A stretch of DNA of 64,000 bases, taken from the NCBI GenBank assembly GCA_023386045.1, contig JAEWKK010000013.1:1-64000 (forward strand), in the 5' to 3' direction. This document shows, in pieces, positions 25,140-34,546 of this stretch (position 1 is the stretch's first letter; each line of letters begins with the position of its first letter). Made by a program: the position numbers and the translations under genes. The notes beneath the pieces were generated by a model. It saw only the letters and a program-made list of their open reading frames with translations, was not told the origin of the DNA and did not search any database. The DNA comes from Bacteroidota bacterium. GTDB taxonomy: Bacteria > Bacteroidota > Bacteroidia > Chitinophagales > Chitinophagaceae.

Positions 25140-27606
25140 ATCTTACCGAACCAAAAACTCCAAAACGCTGATCATTGATCATGGAACGTTCTGAAGGAAG
25201 CAGCTTCCAGATAAAATCAACCCTAAGCACTTTAAAGATATTATCAACGCCGGTACCTACTTCCAGGTAAGTCTTGCCGTTCAGGGAAGAAAAACTGAAC
25301 TGACCTACTTCATTCAGTTGCCTGTTCTTTTCTGAAAGACTTCCCCACAATGCCTTTGCAGTCCAGAATTGCCTGAACCTAAGTTTCCGGGTAATTGGAA
25401 GCAGCCTGAATATGCCATTGCCGATATTGTGTTCAACATTGATACCTGTATAACGGTCATGTATATACTCATAACGATTCATCAGGTTAAAAGCATATTT
25501 ATTATAATAGTAGATCTCGTTTCCTGGTGCAATATCAAGGAATACATAAGGCAGGGTGCCGTAAGTTCTTCCGCCAAAAACATTAAAGTAAATATTTCCC
25601 AGCGGAGGTATCTTACTGTAGTTACTGATACTTCCTGATATTTTACTGTAGCTGTAATTGCTTTTGAACACTCCCGGTATGCCCCTGGTATACCTGGCTT
25701 CAAAAATTGGATAAGGACTACCGAGGCTGGAACGGTAGAAAGTATTCTCAACAAATTTTTCAAGATAGGCAAAACGCAACCTCAGCGAAACTTCAAAACT
25801 GGAAAGCGGTGTGCCATTTCCATTTAAATAGTTTTCCTTTCCAGGCAGGTTTTTCACGGGAGTATATTGTTTGTGCAAGGCTGAACCCAGGAAAGAAAAA
25901 CCGCTGTGTGTTTCCCTGAAAGCTTCCAGCTTGAACTGCTTGAGACGGATAAACTTAATAGGCACTCCACCCTTTCTTGAAGCCAGCGCAAAAATGTTGT
26001 CAGAGCTGATCTGGTCAAAATAAGCCTGGCCATAATCAAAATCATTGACGAATTCAGTATATAAATAGGTCCTTGGTTTTTTACTAAATAGGTACATGGC
26101 ATCTGCCTCTCCCTTCCATTTTTCATCCCTGAACCCATAAGCTCCATATCCATGAAGGATTAATTTCTTACTGAAATTACTGTTCGTGCCTAGGTCAAAA
26201 CGACCGCGCAAACCTTCCACTGAATTTTGTGTTACCCAGTTCTGCCAGGGGCCAATCAAAAACTTACCAACACGCATATATCCTGTTCCTATAAAATTGA
26301 TCCATCTTGTGTAACGGACAAATGCAGGCAGCTGCAACAGCGTATCAATCATTTTATAAATACCTTTCTCCGATTCGGTTAATTCCTCGTGACGAGAAGC
26401 CGACCAGAACGCATCTGTTTTATCGTTGGCTTCTTCCGGAAGAATCACTTCTTCCAGCTTTTTATTTTTTGCAAGCTCTTTCAATACCGAGGAATCATCC
26501 ACCACCACATTTCGATAGGTGGTCGTCTTCCTGCCAATAAAAGCAATCTTTGATTTCCCCACGGGATTGATGTCAACTACAAATTTGTCTTTGGATAAAA
26601 ACCAGGTGCTATCATTGATCAACTGGTATTCCTGTATCAGGCTCAGTCTCTTTACGAAATTCACATTGGCTTCTGCACCCAATCGCAGGTTCATTTTCTG
26701 AATCGCGAAGGTTGAATCATGCACCCAGCAGTCGCCTTCAAAACTATTCTCGCCTTTTCGCCTTGGATAAAAAAGAAAATGGATCAGGCGCCTGCCACCT
26801 ACATATTGCGTATCGGCAACTTTGTAATTATAATAAGCATCACCATTATCGCTGATCGGACTAACAAACTTCTTATCAAAAACAGGAATGAAATTGTTGT
26901 AGATATTCACATTCTGATCCATGCCACCCAGCAACCTGGATATGCTTTCATTTTTGACTCCATCTGTTTTCACTGCTTTAAAAACCTCGCGTCTTTTCAA
27001 TGGTGATTTCTGGTAATAATAATCAGAAATGGCTTCGGTTAAATAAGCGGGAAGAAAGGTTTTTCCCTCCGAGGTATCTGCGTTCTCAAATATGAAATGA
27101 AAGGGCTTTAAAAGTTTTGATTTTGCCAATTTATCAGGCCTGATGTTATTCAGGTCAAGTTCAAGCTTATTGTATAGTTCATAAGAAAAATTGCGAAAAC
27201 GGTAACGGTCATTATCAGCCTTATGTGCAACAATCTTTCGCCATAGCCACAGGCCACGATTGACTTTGGCCTTAATGATGACATCAGCCGTTAATTTCCC
27301 TGGCACCAGTCTGATCACCATGTAACCACTATCGTTGGTGAAACCAATATCTGCAACAGCAATCTTAAAGTCCTGGTAGCCCACGGAAGTCACCATCAGC
27401 GTATCATCGGCAGAAGGTACACGCAGAATGAAATAGCCCGAGGAATCAGCCTGCCTGCCTGTGCCGCTTTTGAGGAACTGAACAGAAGCAAAAGGAACCC
27501 ATTCTTCACTATGCTGATCTTTAATGCGCCCCTCGATGGTTCGGTTTTGAGCAGCAGCAACCACCGCCAAATTCATCCATAAACAATAAAGTAAAAAATA
27601 GCGCAT
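25129..27606 (-). CDS. DUF5686 outer-membrane protein with carboxypeptidase-regulatory-like domain
   Basis: The 825-residue protein (start ATG 27606; a TTG at 27621 is also in frame) has a signal peptide, then an N-terminal CarboxypepD_reg-like/plug-like domain (about 25-110, TIEGRIKDQHSEEWVPFASVQFLKSGTG), and a long remainder typical of DUF5686: periplasmic segments and a C-terminal beta-barrel ending in VFGSVRFSF with a terminal aromatic residue as in outer-membrane proteins. The function of DUF5686 is not established; a role in surface assembly or uptake is possible. The gene is followed by a convergent overlap with the amine oxidase gene. Confidence 0.88.
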   Translation of the reverse strand: MRYFLLYCLWMNLAVVAAAQNRTIEGRIKDQHSEEWVPFASVQFLKSGTGRQADSSGYFILRVPSADDTLMVTSVGYQDFKIAVADIGFTNDSGYMVIRLVPGKLTADVIIKAKVNRGLWLWRKIVAHKADNDRYRFRNFSYELYNKLELDLNNIRPDKLAKSKLLKPFHFIFENADTSEGKTFLPAYLTEAISDYYYQKSPLKRREVFKAVKTDGVKNESISRLLGGMDQNVNIYNNFIPVFDKKFVSPISDNGDAYYNYKVADTQYVGGRRLIHFLFYPRRKGENSFEGDCWVHDSTFAIQKMNLRLGAEANVNFVKRLSLIQEYQLINDSTWFLSKDKFVVDINPVGKSKIAFIGRKTTTYRNVVVDDSSVLKELAKNKKLEEVILPEEANDKTDAFWSASRHEELTESEKGIYKMIDTLLQLPAFVRYTRWINFIGTGYMRVGKFLIGPWQNWVTQNSVEGLRGRFDLGTNSNFSKKLILHGYGAYGFRDEKWKGEADAMYLFSKKPRTYLYTEFVNDFDYGQAYFDQISSDNIFALASRKGGVPIKFIRLKQFKLEAFRETHSGFSFLGSALHKQYTPVKNLPGKENYLNGNGTPLSSFEVSLRLRFAYLEKFVENTFYRSSLGSPYPIFEARYTRGIPGVFKSNYSYSKISGSISNYSKIPPLGNIYFNVFGGRTYGTLPYVFLDIAPGNEIYYYNKYAFNLMNRYEYIHDRYTGINVEHNIGNGIFRLLPITRKLRFRQFWTAKALWGSLSEKNRQLNEVGQFSFSSLNGKTYLEVGTGVDNIFKVLRVDFIWKLLPSERSMINDQRFGVFGSVRFSF

Positions 27607-27728
27607 GACTTGATCTTTCAAAAAATGATTCGTCTAATTAAACTCCAGGCTGCTGATTCGCTGTACAATAATATTAAACCCCTATCTAAAGTGGTATGAA
27701 TTTTTCAATACTTTATTAAAACAAGGTT

Positions 27729-27911
27729 ATGAAAGGAAGCAGGTCTCAAAATAACAGGCAAAGCAAATCGGAACCAGGTCACAGGCCACAGCCACAAAAT
27801 AAGGATGACCTGGACAGCCGTAAAAATGAAGAACAGGATAATAAAGGAACCGACGTAACGCACAACAAAAAACAGGTTAGGTCGGAAAACAAAAAAGACC
27901 GGGATCAGTAA
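27729..27911 (+). CDS. Small hydrophilic, disordered protein
   Basis: The 60-residue frame (MKGSRSQNNRQSKSEPGHRP...) is made almost entirely of K, R, E, D, Q, N, S and P, with no hydrophobic core, so it would be intrinsically disordered. An ATG start and a canonical terminator 14 nt after the stop support expression. I do not recognise a family; small stress- or nucleic-acid-associated proteins of Bacteroidota can look like this, but that is only analogy. Confidence 0.6.
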   Translation: MKGSRSQNNRQSKSEPGHRPQPQNKDDLDSRKNEEQDNKGTDVTHNKKQVRSENKKDRDQ

Positions 27912-27924
27912 GGTTAATTGAAAG

Positions 27925-27948
27925 CCCCTCACTAAGAGGGGTTTTTTT
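27925..27948 (+). terminator. Canonical Rho-independent terminator
   Basis: CCCCTC-ACTAA-GAGGGG followed by seven T residues, 14 nt after the stop codon of the 60-residue protein. One of the strongest terminators in the window. Confidence 0.9.
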
Positions 27949-27983
27949 ATAATGAAATTGCTTGAGACTGGGTGTAAATAAAA

Positions 27984-28088
27984 GTCCCTCCGCAGGGCGA
28001 AGGGACCGGTTTTTCAATTACATGCAGTCATGCCTGTAATAAAAAAATGATGCTTGTAAAAGTCGGTAAACTATCAAACACCGACTTT
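27984..28088. other. Three consecutive hairpins, candidate structured RNA
   Basis: The 369-bp non-coding gap before accD (27912-28280) holds three hairpins in a row: GTCCCT/AGGGAC (27984-28006, followed by CGGTTTTT, terminator-like), ATTACA-GCA/TGC-TGTAAT (28017-28040) and AAAGTCGGT/ACCGACTTT (28059-28088, perfect 9 bp, 12-nt loop). No frame of useful length covers them. They could be a small RNA, a tandem terminator or operators. The strand cannot be decided. Confidence 0.5.
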
Positions 28089-28251
28089 CATATTTCAACA
28101 ACTGTGCCAACAGGATTTATTAAACAGCTGTATAACAGTAGAGTTTTTCGAATCTCCTACGATCATAAACTCCGGGAAAACAGAGTTATTGTGCAACAAT
28201 TTCTAATTTATTCACAATAACCACCCTCATCATTCCAATTTTACAATCCCC

Positions 28252-28259
28252 TATATTTG
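28252..28259 (+). promoter_or_regulatory. accD -7 box, TATATTTG
   Basis: TATATTTG is an exact -7 consensus, 21 nt before the accD ATG. There is no clear TTTG at -33. Confidence 0.55.
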
Positions 28260-28280
28260 TGCTTCATCAATCAATAGCTG

Positions 28281-29195
28281 ATGTCTCAACAGTTTGAAGA
28301 TTTTGATGCCAACCTCGCTGGCGAGGAAGGCAAAACCGAGGAAACAAAGACAAGTTGGTTCAAGCGTTTGAAAAAAGGGATCACCACTCCTTCATCGGAA
28401 AGAAAAGAAACTCCGGAAGGACTATGGACCAAATGTCCAGAATGTAATTACATCTGTACTGTAACAGATCTGCGTGAAGCACTGTTTGTTTGTCCCAAGT
28501 GCAATTACCACCATCGGATCGGCAGCAATGAATACTACGAGATCGTTTTTGATAACAAGCAATACGTTGAACTATTTGAGAACATTCGTTCCAGGGATTA
28601 TTTGAAATTCAGTGATCTTAAGCCTTATCAGCAAAGACTGGAAGAGACCTGGTCCAAAACTGACCTCAAAGATTCGATGAGAGTGGCGGTTGGAAAAGTT
28701 GATGGTCATGGCATTGTGATAGCCTGCATGGATTTTGAATTTATTGGTGGATCACTGGGAAGTGTGATGGGAGAAAAATTCAGTCGCGCAGTTGACTATT
28801 GCCTGGAGCACAAGCTTCCCTATATGATCATTTCAAAGAGTGGTGGTGCCCGTATGATGGAAAGCGCATTTTCACTCATGCAGCTCGCAAAAACAAGTGG
28901 CAAGCTTTCACAGCTTTCGGATGCAAAGCTTCCCTATATTTCCCTGTTAACCGATCCAACATTCGGTGGCATTTCAGCTTCCTTTGGTATGCTGGGCGAC
29001 CTGAATATTGCTGAACCGGGAGCCCTTATTGGTTTTGCTGGTCCCCGCGTGATCAAAGAAACCATTAAGAAAGATCTTCCTCCGGGCTTCCAGAGAAGTG
29101 AATTTATCCTGGATCATGGTTTTCTTGATTTTATTGTGCCCCGTAAAGAATTAAAACAAAGACTGGCAACAGTGCTTACTCTCCTGAAAAATTAG
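28281..29195 (+). CDS. accD: Acetyl-CoA carboxylase carboxyltransferase, beta subunit
   Basis: The 304-residue protein carries the N-terminal four-cysteine zinc ribbon (CPECNY and CPKCNYHHRIG, about residues 52-76) and the crotonase-like carboxyltransferase domain with GGSLGSVMGEKFSRA, SGGARMMES and FGGISASFGMLGD. With AccA it transfers the carboxyl group from biotin to acetyl-CoA, making malonyl-CoA for fatty-acid synthesis in the cytoplasm. No other acc gene is adjacent. About 45 N-terminal residues precede the zinc ribbon and are polar. Confidence 0.96.
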   Translation: MSQQFEDFDANLAGEEGKTEETKTSWFKRLKKGITTPSSERKETPEGLWTKCPECNYICTVTDLREALFVCPKCNYHHRIGSNEYYEIVFDNKQYVELFENIRSRDYLKFSDLKPYQQRLEETWSKTDLKDSMRVAVGKVDGHGIVIACMDFEFIGGSLGSVMGEKFSRAVDYCLEHKLPYMIISKSGGARMMESAFSLMQLAKTSGKLSQLSDAKLPYISLLTDPTFGGISASFGMLGDLNIAEPGALIGFAGPRVIKETIKKDLPPGFQRSEFILDHGFLDFIVPRKELKQRLATVLTLLKN

Positions 29196-29376
29196 AAGCA
29201 GTTATTTTGTTTTAATAGTCGCATAACAGAGAATAGACCTTTTACTATGGTCTTTATCTTTACATCCCTACCCGCAAGTTCCCATCAGCAGGAATTACAA
29301 TTTCTTTTTGGAGATAATGAAGTATAATGCAACTGATTTAGGAACCGTCGGGGGAATGTTGTATCAATAAAGAACT

Positions 29377-29814
29377 ATGTCTGAAATCAAAAACAGGTCC
29401 GCATATTTTGAATATTATATTGACGATAAGTATACGGCAGGCATCATGCTGAAAGGCACGGAGGTAAAATCACTTAGGGAAGGAAAAGCCAGCTTCAACG
29501 ATAGCTATTGCATCATCCATGGCAATGAACTTTACCTGCGTTCTTTTCATATTGCTGAATACTCTCACGGAACTGTAAACAACCACGATCCACTTCGGGA
29601 ACGAAAATTGCTATTGAACCGCCGGGAACTTAAAAAGCTGGAATCAAAGATCAAAGAGAAAGGATATACGGTTGTTCCACTTCGACTTTATTTCAATGAA
29701 AAGAACCTGGCCAAGCTGGAGATTGGTCTCGCAAGAGGTAAGAAGCTTCATGATAAAAGAGAGACCATCAAACAAAGAGATACAGACAGGGAGATCAAAC
29801 GATATTTAAAATAA
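29377..29814 (+). CDS. smpB: SsrA-binding protein SmpB
   Basis: The 145-residue protein is SmpB, which binds tmRNA and helps it rescue stalled ribosomes. Visible blocks are YFEYYIDDKYTAGIMLKGTEVKSLREGKA, the GNELYLRSFHIAEY strand and the basic tail KKLHDKRETIKQRDTDREIKR, which inserts into the mRNA channel. Length is slightly shorter than E. coli SmpB (160). It is followed after 14 nt by a secreted-protein gene. No tmRNA gene was seen in the window. Confidence 0.96.
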   Translation: MSEIKNRSAYFEYYIDDKYTAGIMLKGTEVKSLREGKASFNDSYCIIHGNELYLRSFHIAEYSHGTVNNHDPLRERKLLLNRRELKKLESKIKEKGYTVVPLRLYFNEKNLAKLEIGLARGKKLHDKRETIKQRDTDREIKRYLK

Positions 29815-29828
29815 AAGTCACCAATCGA

Positions 29829-30767
29829 ATGAAAAGAATATTGCTGGTTCTGCTGATGGCAACAGGCATGTCTGCCAGTTCTCAAACCATTCTTGGGTAC
29901 TGGTATGGTACAGGCAACGTGAACATGCAATCGGCCAACAATTATCTGATTGAACTGATTGTAAGACAGAACAAGAATAATTCGGTGAAAGGAATCATGA
30001 GTTATTATTTCAAGAATACTTACAGGAGTGTTCAGGTAGATGGTATCTATGATCCCAAAACAAGACAGTTTGCTCTTTTTAATATTGCCATGCCTTATTT
30101 TGGTTCTACAGCCAACATGCAGGTGGATTGTCCCATGGATTTTATCGCCACCCACCGCATTGCAAAAGCAGGTTCCAATTTACTGGGAAGATTTGTAGGA
30201 CGTGAAGGTTACAAGCATACCTGCCCGGAGATTGTATTTGACTTGAAATTGAATACAGAAGCAGGCAACCAGGATTCGGTTTTACTTGCCTTAAAAAACT
30301 TTAAGGAAGTGAACCAGCTATGGTCTCCTTCTGCTACAGATACCCTTGTTGCTTATACAGTGCAGCAAAGGAAGGTGGAAAATTTTGTTGTTAACAGGGA
30401 ATACAAAGAAAGAGTGGTTGAAGTTCAGAATGAAATTGAAATCGAAGGCGATTCGGTACAGGTAGATTTTTATGATAATGGTGAAGTGGATGGTGATTCC
30501 ATTTCTGTATTCTTTAATGATCAACTACTTGGTGCCAATTTGCGGCTCAGCACCAAATCAGTTCACCTGAATATAAAACTGGATACCACAAAGGATTTTA
30601 ACCAGCTGGCCATGTTTGCCAATAATCTTGGATCCATTCCGCCCAATACAGCCCTGATGATCATTTATGATGGATCAAAAAGGCACGAGATCAGGTTGTC
30701 AAGCAGCCTTGATAAAAGTGGCGCCGTCCGCATCAGGAAAAAACCTGTGCAACAGGGAAGTCGCTAA
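29829..30767 (+). CDS. Secreted protein of unknown function with acidic beta-domain
   Basis: The 312-residue protein has a signal peptide (MKRILLVLLMATGMSASSQ). Residues about 20-140 form an N-terminal domain with TILGYWYGTGNVN and a cysteine pair; the C-terminal 110 residues (VDFYDNGEVDGDSISVFFND..., NLGSIPPNTALMIIYDG) match a module I have seen as a repeated C-terminal unit in Bacteroidota secreted proteins, with a D-rich calcium-binding-like stretch. The precise function is unknown. It is the second gene of the smpB transcript, but a functional link to translation rescue is unlikely. Confidence 0.75.
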   Translation: MKRILLVLLMATGMSASSQTILGYWYGTGNVNMQSANNYLIELIVRQNKNNSVKGIMSYYFKNTYRSVQVDGIYDPKTRQFALFNIAMPYFGSTANMQVDCPMDFIATHRIAKAGSNLLGRFVGREGYKHTCPEIVFDLKLNTEAGNQDSVLLALKNFKEVNQLWSPSATDTLVAYTVQQRKVENFVVNREYKERVVEVQNEIEIEGDSVQVDFYDNGEVDGDSISVFFNDQLLGANLRLSTKSVHLNIKLDTTKDFNQLAMFANNLGSIPPNTALMIIYDGSKRHEIRLSSSLDKSGAVRIRKKPVQQGSR

Positions 30768-30768
30768 A

Positions 30769-30793
30769 ATTCCAATCATTCTTTTATTGGAAT
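30769..30793. terminator. Bidirectional hairpin between secreted-protein gene and parC
   Basis: ATTCCAAT (30769-30776) pairs with ATTGGAAT (30786-30793) around a short T-rich loop. The stem overlaps the parC stop codon and lies just after the convergent gene's stop. Confidence 0.55.
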
Positions 30794-33300
30794 AATTCAG
30801 GCTGCCTTGCATCGCCTTTTGGCTCCCATTCCATCATGATGTTTTTGTTGAAGTCAACGAGCTTTGCTCCTACAGCCTTCCATCCCATCACGTCAACCAT
30901 TTTAGCGATCTTGAATTTAGCCTTTCTTACCTGCGAACCCTTGCCAGATTGTACCACCAGGATGGGTTCCTCTTCGGTGGATACCGCTTCCAGGATGTTG
31001 TTTTTTCCTTCCTTGATAAAAAGGAATTTGGAACGAAGCGTAGTGGTTTCAATCCTGAATCTTTTTACATTGTATTGCAGTTTGTCATGATCCAGGTAAA
31101 CTGCGTTGATGACTCTTTCCGGGTCAAACTTTTCAACCAGCATCACTTCTTCAGGATTGAATCTTTGTGTCAGCTCCTGGTCCGTGATCTCATAGCTGCC
31201 ATCTGTATAAATGACCAGCACGCGGTCATCTGCATCAAAATCACCCAGCTCTATGCCTTTGCCATCGTGATTGAGTCTTCCGAATTTATCATCAAACCAA
31301 AGCTTGATGCTCCCAAGTGTAGCCACACCTGCTTCCTTGAATTTGACTGCACGAACAGGATACTTGGTTACCTGGTTGCCAATGCTGCTGCGGCTCTTAA
31401 TTTCCAACTCTTCGAAATAAAATTCAAACTCCTTATTTCTTGCAGAACAATTGGGACTTAATACCACGCGAACCACTTCTGCTTCACCATTTGGATTTAC
31501 CGATAAATAATGCACCTTGCTTTTATCATGACCCTTGGTAAGATCATATTCCTTATCACGGGTAACACCGGTTACATTAAAGCGCTTGGCATAAGAAATT
31601 CCACTGGCGCCATCGGTGTAGATCATATTATAAGTGGTACGTTCATCACCTTTACGGAATACCGCAGCATAAAGAATATCCTTACCAATAAATACCTTGT
31701 CCTGCACCTTGATCACTTTCATCATACCACGCCTGGTAAAAGCAATGATATCATCCAGGTCAGAACATTCAAGGAGGAATTCATCTTTTTTCAACGAGGT
31801 TCCAATAAATCCTTCATCCCTGTTGATGTACAACCTGGTATTGGCAATGGCCACATGCTTGGCTTCAATCACTTCAAAAACCTTGATCTCGGTTTTGCGC
31901 TCTTTGCCTTTTCCATATTTTTTTAGTAGACCTTCAAAATAAGCGATGGCATAATCATTCAGATTGTTCAGGTCATGCTTTACCTGTTTGATCTGACCTT
32001 CAAGATCAAGGATCTGGGCATTCAGTTCGTCAATATCCAGTTTATAGATCCGGCGTACAGGCTTCTCCGTTAGCTTCAGTATATCCTCCCTGGAAATCTC
32101 GCGCTTTAACCTGGATTTAAAAGGACCAAAAGCCTTGTCAATGGCCGCAATTACTTTGTCCCAGGTCTCGTGTTTCTTCTCCAGCTCTTTATAGATCTTT
32201 TCTTCAAAGAAGATCTTTTCCAATGAAGTATAATGCCATTTTTCCTGCAACTCGCCCAGCCTGATCTCAAGCTCACGCTGCAAAAGCTCTTTGGTGTGTT
32301 CGGCAGAAACTTTCAGCAATTCATTGACGCTGACAAAATGAGGCTTCTGGTCAATGATCACACAGGTATTGGGAGAAATGGAAACTTCACAATCTGTGAA
32401 TTTGTATAAGGCATCGATGGTAATGTCGGGTGAAATACCTGGAGCAAGATCCACCTGGATCTCTACTTCCGCAGCAGTATTATCCACTACTTTTTTGATC
32501 TTGATCTTTCCGGAATCATTGGCTTTGACGATGCTGTCCATCAAACCCGAAGTAGTGACGCCGTAAGGAACACTCTTAATGACCAGCGTTTTTTTATCCA
32601 GTTCTTCTATATGCGCACGCACCTTTACCCTTCCTCCACGTTGTCCATGGTTGTAATCACTTACATCAGCCATGGCGCCTGTAAGAAAATCAGGATAGAG
32701 ATCAAATTTTTTACCCTTCAGGTATTTGATGGAGGCTTCGCAGAGCTCACAAAAATTATGTGGAAGGATCTTGGTAGCCAGTCCAACCGCAATACCTTCG
32801 GCACCCTGGGCCAGCAGCAAGGGAAATTTCACGGGAAGCGTTACCGGTTCATTCTTCCTGCCATCATAGCTTAACTGCCATTGAGTGGTTTTTGGATTGA
32901 AGACCACTTCAAGAGCAAATTTGCTAAGACGGCCTTCAATATATCGGGATGCTGCAGCATCATCACCGGTACGGATATCACCCCAGTTTCCCTGTGTATC
33001 TATCAGCAAATCTTTTTGTCCCATGTTCACCAGCGCATCACCAATAGATGCATCTCCATGCGGATGGTATTGCATGGTCTGGCCAATCACATTCGCCACC
33101 TTGTTGAAACGACCATCATCCATTTCTTTCATGGCATGAAGAATACGCCTCTGAACCGGCTTCAGTCCATCTTCCACAGCAGGAACTGCACGTTCCAGGA
33201 TCACATAGGAAGCATAATCAAGAAACCAGGATTTATATTGTCCATTGATGCCATGATCATTCTGGACATGTTCGAAATTTTTATTTTTTGCCGTACTCAT
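30784..33300 (-). CDS. parC: DNA topoisomerase IV subunit A
   Basis: The 838-residue protein is a type IIA topoisomerase breakage-reunion subunit: GLKPVQRRILHAM near residue 45, the catalytic tyrosine Y120 in AAASRY, a long coiled-coil region (about 330-460) and a C-terminal beta-pinwheel. The GyrA box QRRGGKG is not seen in the C-terminal domain, which favours ParC over GyrA; the motif GQRGGRVKV near residue 215 is a different element. It decatenates chromosomes together with ParE, whose gene is three genes upstream in the same operon. The start follows the DUF4260 gene by 2 nt. Confidence 0.92.
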   Translation of the reverse strand: MSTAKNKNFEHVQNDHGINGQYKSWFLDYASYVILERAVPAVEDGLKPVQRRILHAMKEMDDGRFNKVANVIGQTMQYHPHGDASIGDALVNMGQKDLLIDTQGNWGDIRTGDDAAASRYIEGRLSKFALEVVFNPKTTQWQLSYDGRKNEPVTLPVKFPLLLAQGAEGIAVGLATKILPHNFCELCEASIKYLKGKKFDLYPDFLTGAMADVSDYNHGQRGGRVKVRAHIEELDKKTLVIKSVPYGVTTSGLMDSIVKANDSGKIKIKKVVDNTAAEVEIQVDLAPGISPDITIDALYKFTDCEVSISPNTCVIIDQKPHFVSVNELLKVSAEHTKELLQRELEIRLGELQEKWHYTSLEKIFFEEKIYKELEKKHETWDKVIAAIDKAFGPFKSRLKREISREDILKLTEKPVRRIYKLDIDELNAQILDLEGQIKQVKHDLNNLNDYAIAYFEGLLKKYGKGKERKTEIKVFEVIEAKHVAIANTRLYINRDEGFIGTSLKKDEFLLECSDLDDIIAFTRRGMMKVIKVQDKVFIGKDILYAAVFRKGDERTTYNMIYTDGASGISYAKRFNVTGVTRDKEYDLTKGHDKSKVHYLSVNPNGEAEVVRVVLSPNCSARNKEFEFYFEELEIKSRSSIGNQVTKYPVRAVKFKEAGVATLGSIKLWFDDKFGRLNHDGKGIELGDFDADDRVLVIYTDGSYEITDQELTQRFNPEEVMLVEKFDPERVINAVYLDHDKLQYNVKRFRIETTTLRSKFLFIKEGKNNILEAVSTEEEPILVVQSGKGSQVRKAKFKIAKMVDVMGWKAVGAKLVDFNKNIMMEWEPKGDARQPELFQ

Positions 33301-33302
33301 TT

Positions 33303-33680
33303 TTAATGCTCATTAAATTCATAGGTATTGTTTTTCCCGATCCTGCCAAGATGTGTATCAGCAAAGCCGGAAAAATATTTTAGCCCGTAACCAAACATCC
33401 GGTCCATGGCTGAATGACCCAGTGATATCAAACCTGCGATCTGCAGTACTTCATTGCCGGATAAAAGACCATACAATAAGATGATAACAGCTATGGCCTT
33501 ATGATGAAAAAGATTGTACATAAAAGCGCCTGTCTTGTTTCCTGCTAAATAGCCCAGCATACTGATATCTGGTCCCAGCAATAACAAAAGATAACACCAC
33601 CAGGGAGCTGAAAAAAAATAAAGGGCCAACACACACCCCGTAAATTGCGCTGCTTCTTCCAGGCGGATCAGGTTTTTCAT
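33303..33680 (-). CDS. DUF4260 family membrane protein
   Basis: The 125-residue protein has three to four hydrophobic segments and the DUF4260 pattern: LIRLEEAAQFTGCVLALYFF, LLLLGPDISMLGYLAG, NLFHHKAIAVIILLYG and LGHSAMDRMFGYGLKYFSGF. DUF4260 proteins are small integral membrane proteins of unknown function. Its start overlaps the DUF1835 gene by 4 nt and its stop is 2 nt before parC, so it is tightly embedded in the topoisomerase IV operon. Confidence 0.88.
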   Translation of the reverse strand: MKNLIRLEEAAQFTGCVLALYFFSAPWWCYLLLLLGPDISMLGYLAGNKTGAFMYNLFHHKAIAVIILLYGLLSGNEVLQIAGLISLGHSAMDRMFGYGLKYFSGFADTHLGRIGKNNTYEFNEH

Positions 33681-34528
33681 GCGCCTTCTGTATTTAATGG
33701 AATGTTTTCCGGAGCAACCGATTTTAATTTCACCTCAAAATCCTTCCATCCTTTTGATGGATCTCCGTTGATCTCGATCTTTTCTTCTTCAGCCATCTTT
33801 TTCAGTCGCCATAAAATGAAAACATCACCAGTCCTGATCTTCATTTTGGAAAAGATATTCTGCATCAGCTTATTTCCTTTTTGCCATTCATTGCTGATAC
33901 CGGAAAGAATATTCTTATCATAAAAACTGTCTTCACGGCTCACAATTTTTTTCCCGCCTTCAAGTATCCTGACAAGGGCATTTTCAGCGCATAATTTTTT
34001 CCATTCATCAGGATCAACTTCAAATTCACTCATGGTCACCTTGCGATTCAGCTTTTTGGCTTTCAGAAATTCCTTTGGCTGGATCTCGAAAAGATAGGCA
34101 GGATAAAAGATCTGTCCTTTTTCATTGATAAAAGGAAGGTTGTTCATGTACAAGACCACAACCCTTCCCTGGAAAGACTGCAATTGGGAAATCAGCCAGT
34201 AGTATCCACAGACATCGTGTGCGTTCTGTCCCATCCAGATCCAGACTTCTTCTTTTGGATCTTCTTCCAGGTCTTTTTTTAACTGGTGAACCACCAGTTT
34301 ATCATCAACAAGACTGGTTAGCTGCTCTGCGTTATAAGGCGATTGTTCGAGTAAGGACTTGCACCAATCCCTTCTTTGCTGGTAACCTTCAGTTTCAAAA
34401 ATCTGATCAATCGGACCCATAGCATAATCATCACGGATGATCCTTACATCTCCTTTTAATGATTCGTCGAGTTCAATGGCTTTCTGCAAAACTTCTATAT
34501 CAGCTTCACCAAAAACAATATGTATCAT
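33677..34528 (-). CDS. DUF1835/DUF3658-like domain protein
   Basis: The 283-residue cytoplasmic protein starts with the DUF1835 pattern (MIHIVFGEADIEVLQKAIE, IIRDDYAMGPI, WCKSLLEQ), with the usual conserved DxxAxGPI block, and has a C-terminal basic helical domain (EKIEINGDPSKGWKDFEVKL) that looks like the DUF3658 partner. Function is unknown. It starts 18 nt after parE and overlaps the DUF4260 gene by 4 nt. Confidence 0.85.
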   Translation of the reverse strand: MIHIVFGEADIEVLQKAIELDESLKGDVRIIRDDYAMGPIDQIFETEGYQQRRDWCKSLLEQSPYNAEQLTSLVDDKLVVHQLKKDLEEDPKEEVWIWMGQNAHDVCGYYWLISQLQSFQGRVVVLYMNNLPFINEKGQIFYPAYLFEIQPKEFLKAKKLNRKVTMSEFEVDPDEWKKLCAENALVRILEGGKKIVSREDSFYDKNILSGISNEWQKGNKLMQNIFSKMKIRTGDVFILWRLKKMAEEEKIEINGDPSKGWKDFEVKLKSVAPENIPLNTEGA

Positions 34529-34546
34529 TCGTTGATAATTTTAAAA

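Noticed and set aside
27705..27932. 75-codon minus-strand frame opposite the small disordered protein
   Set aside because: Its hydrophobic composition is the mirror of the polar plus-strand frame; the terminator orientation with seven T residues supports the plus-strand gene.
30949..31461. 170-codon frame on the plus strand inside parC
   Set aside because: It is antisense to a well-conserved gene, shows no family motif and has the odd composition expected of a shadow frame.
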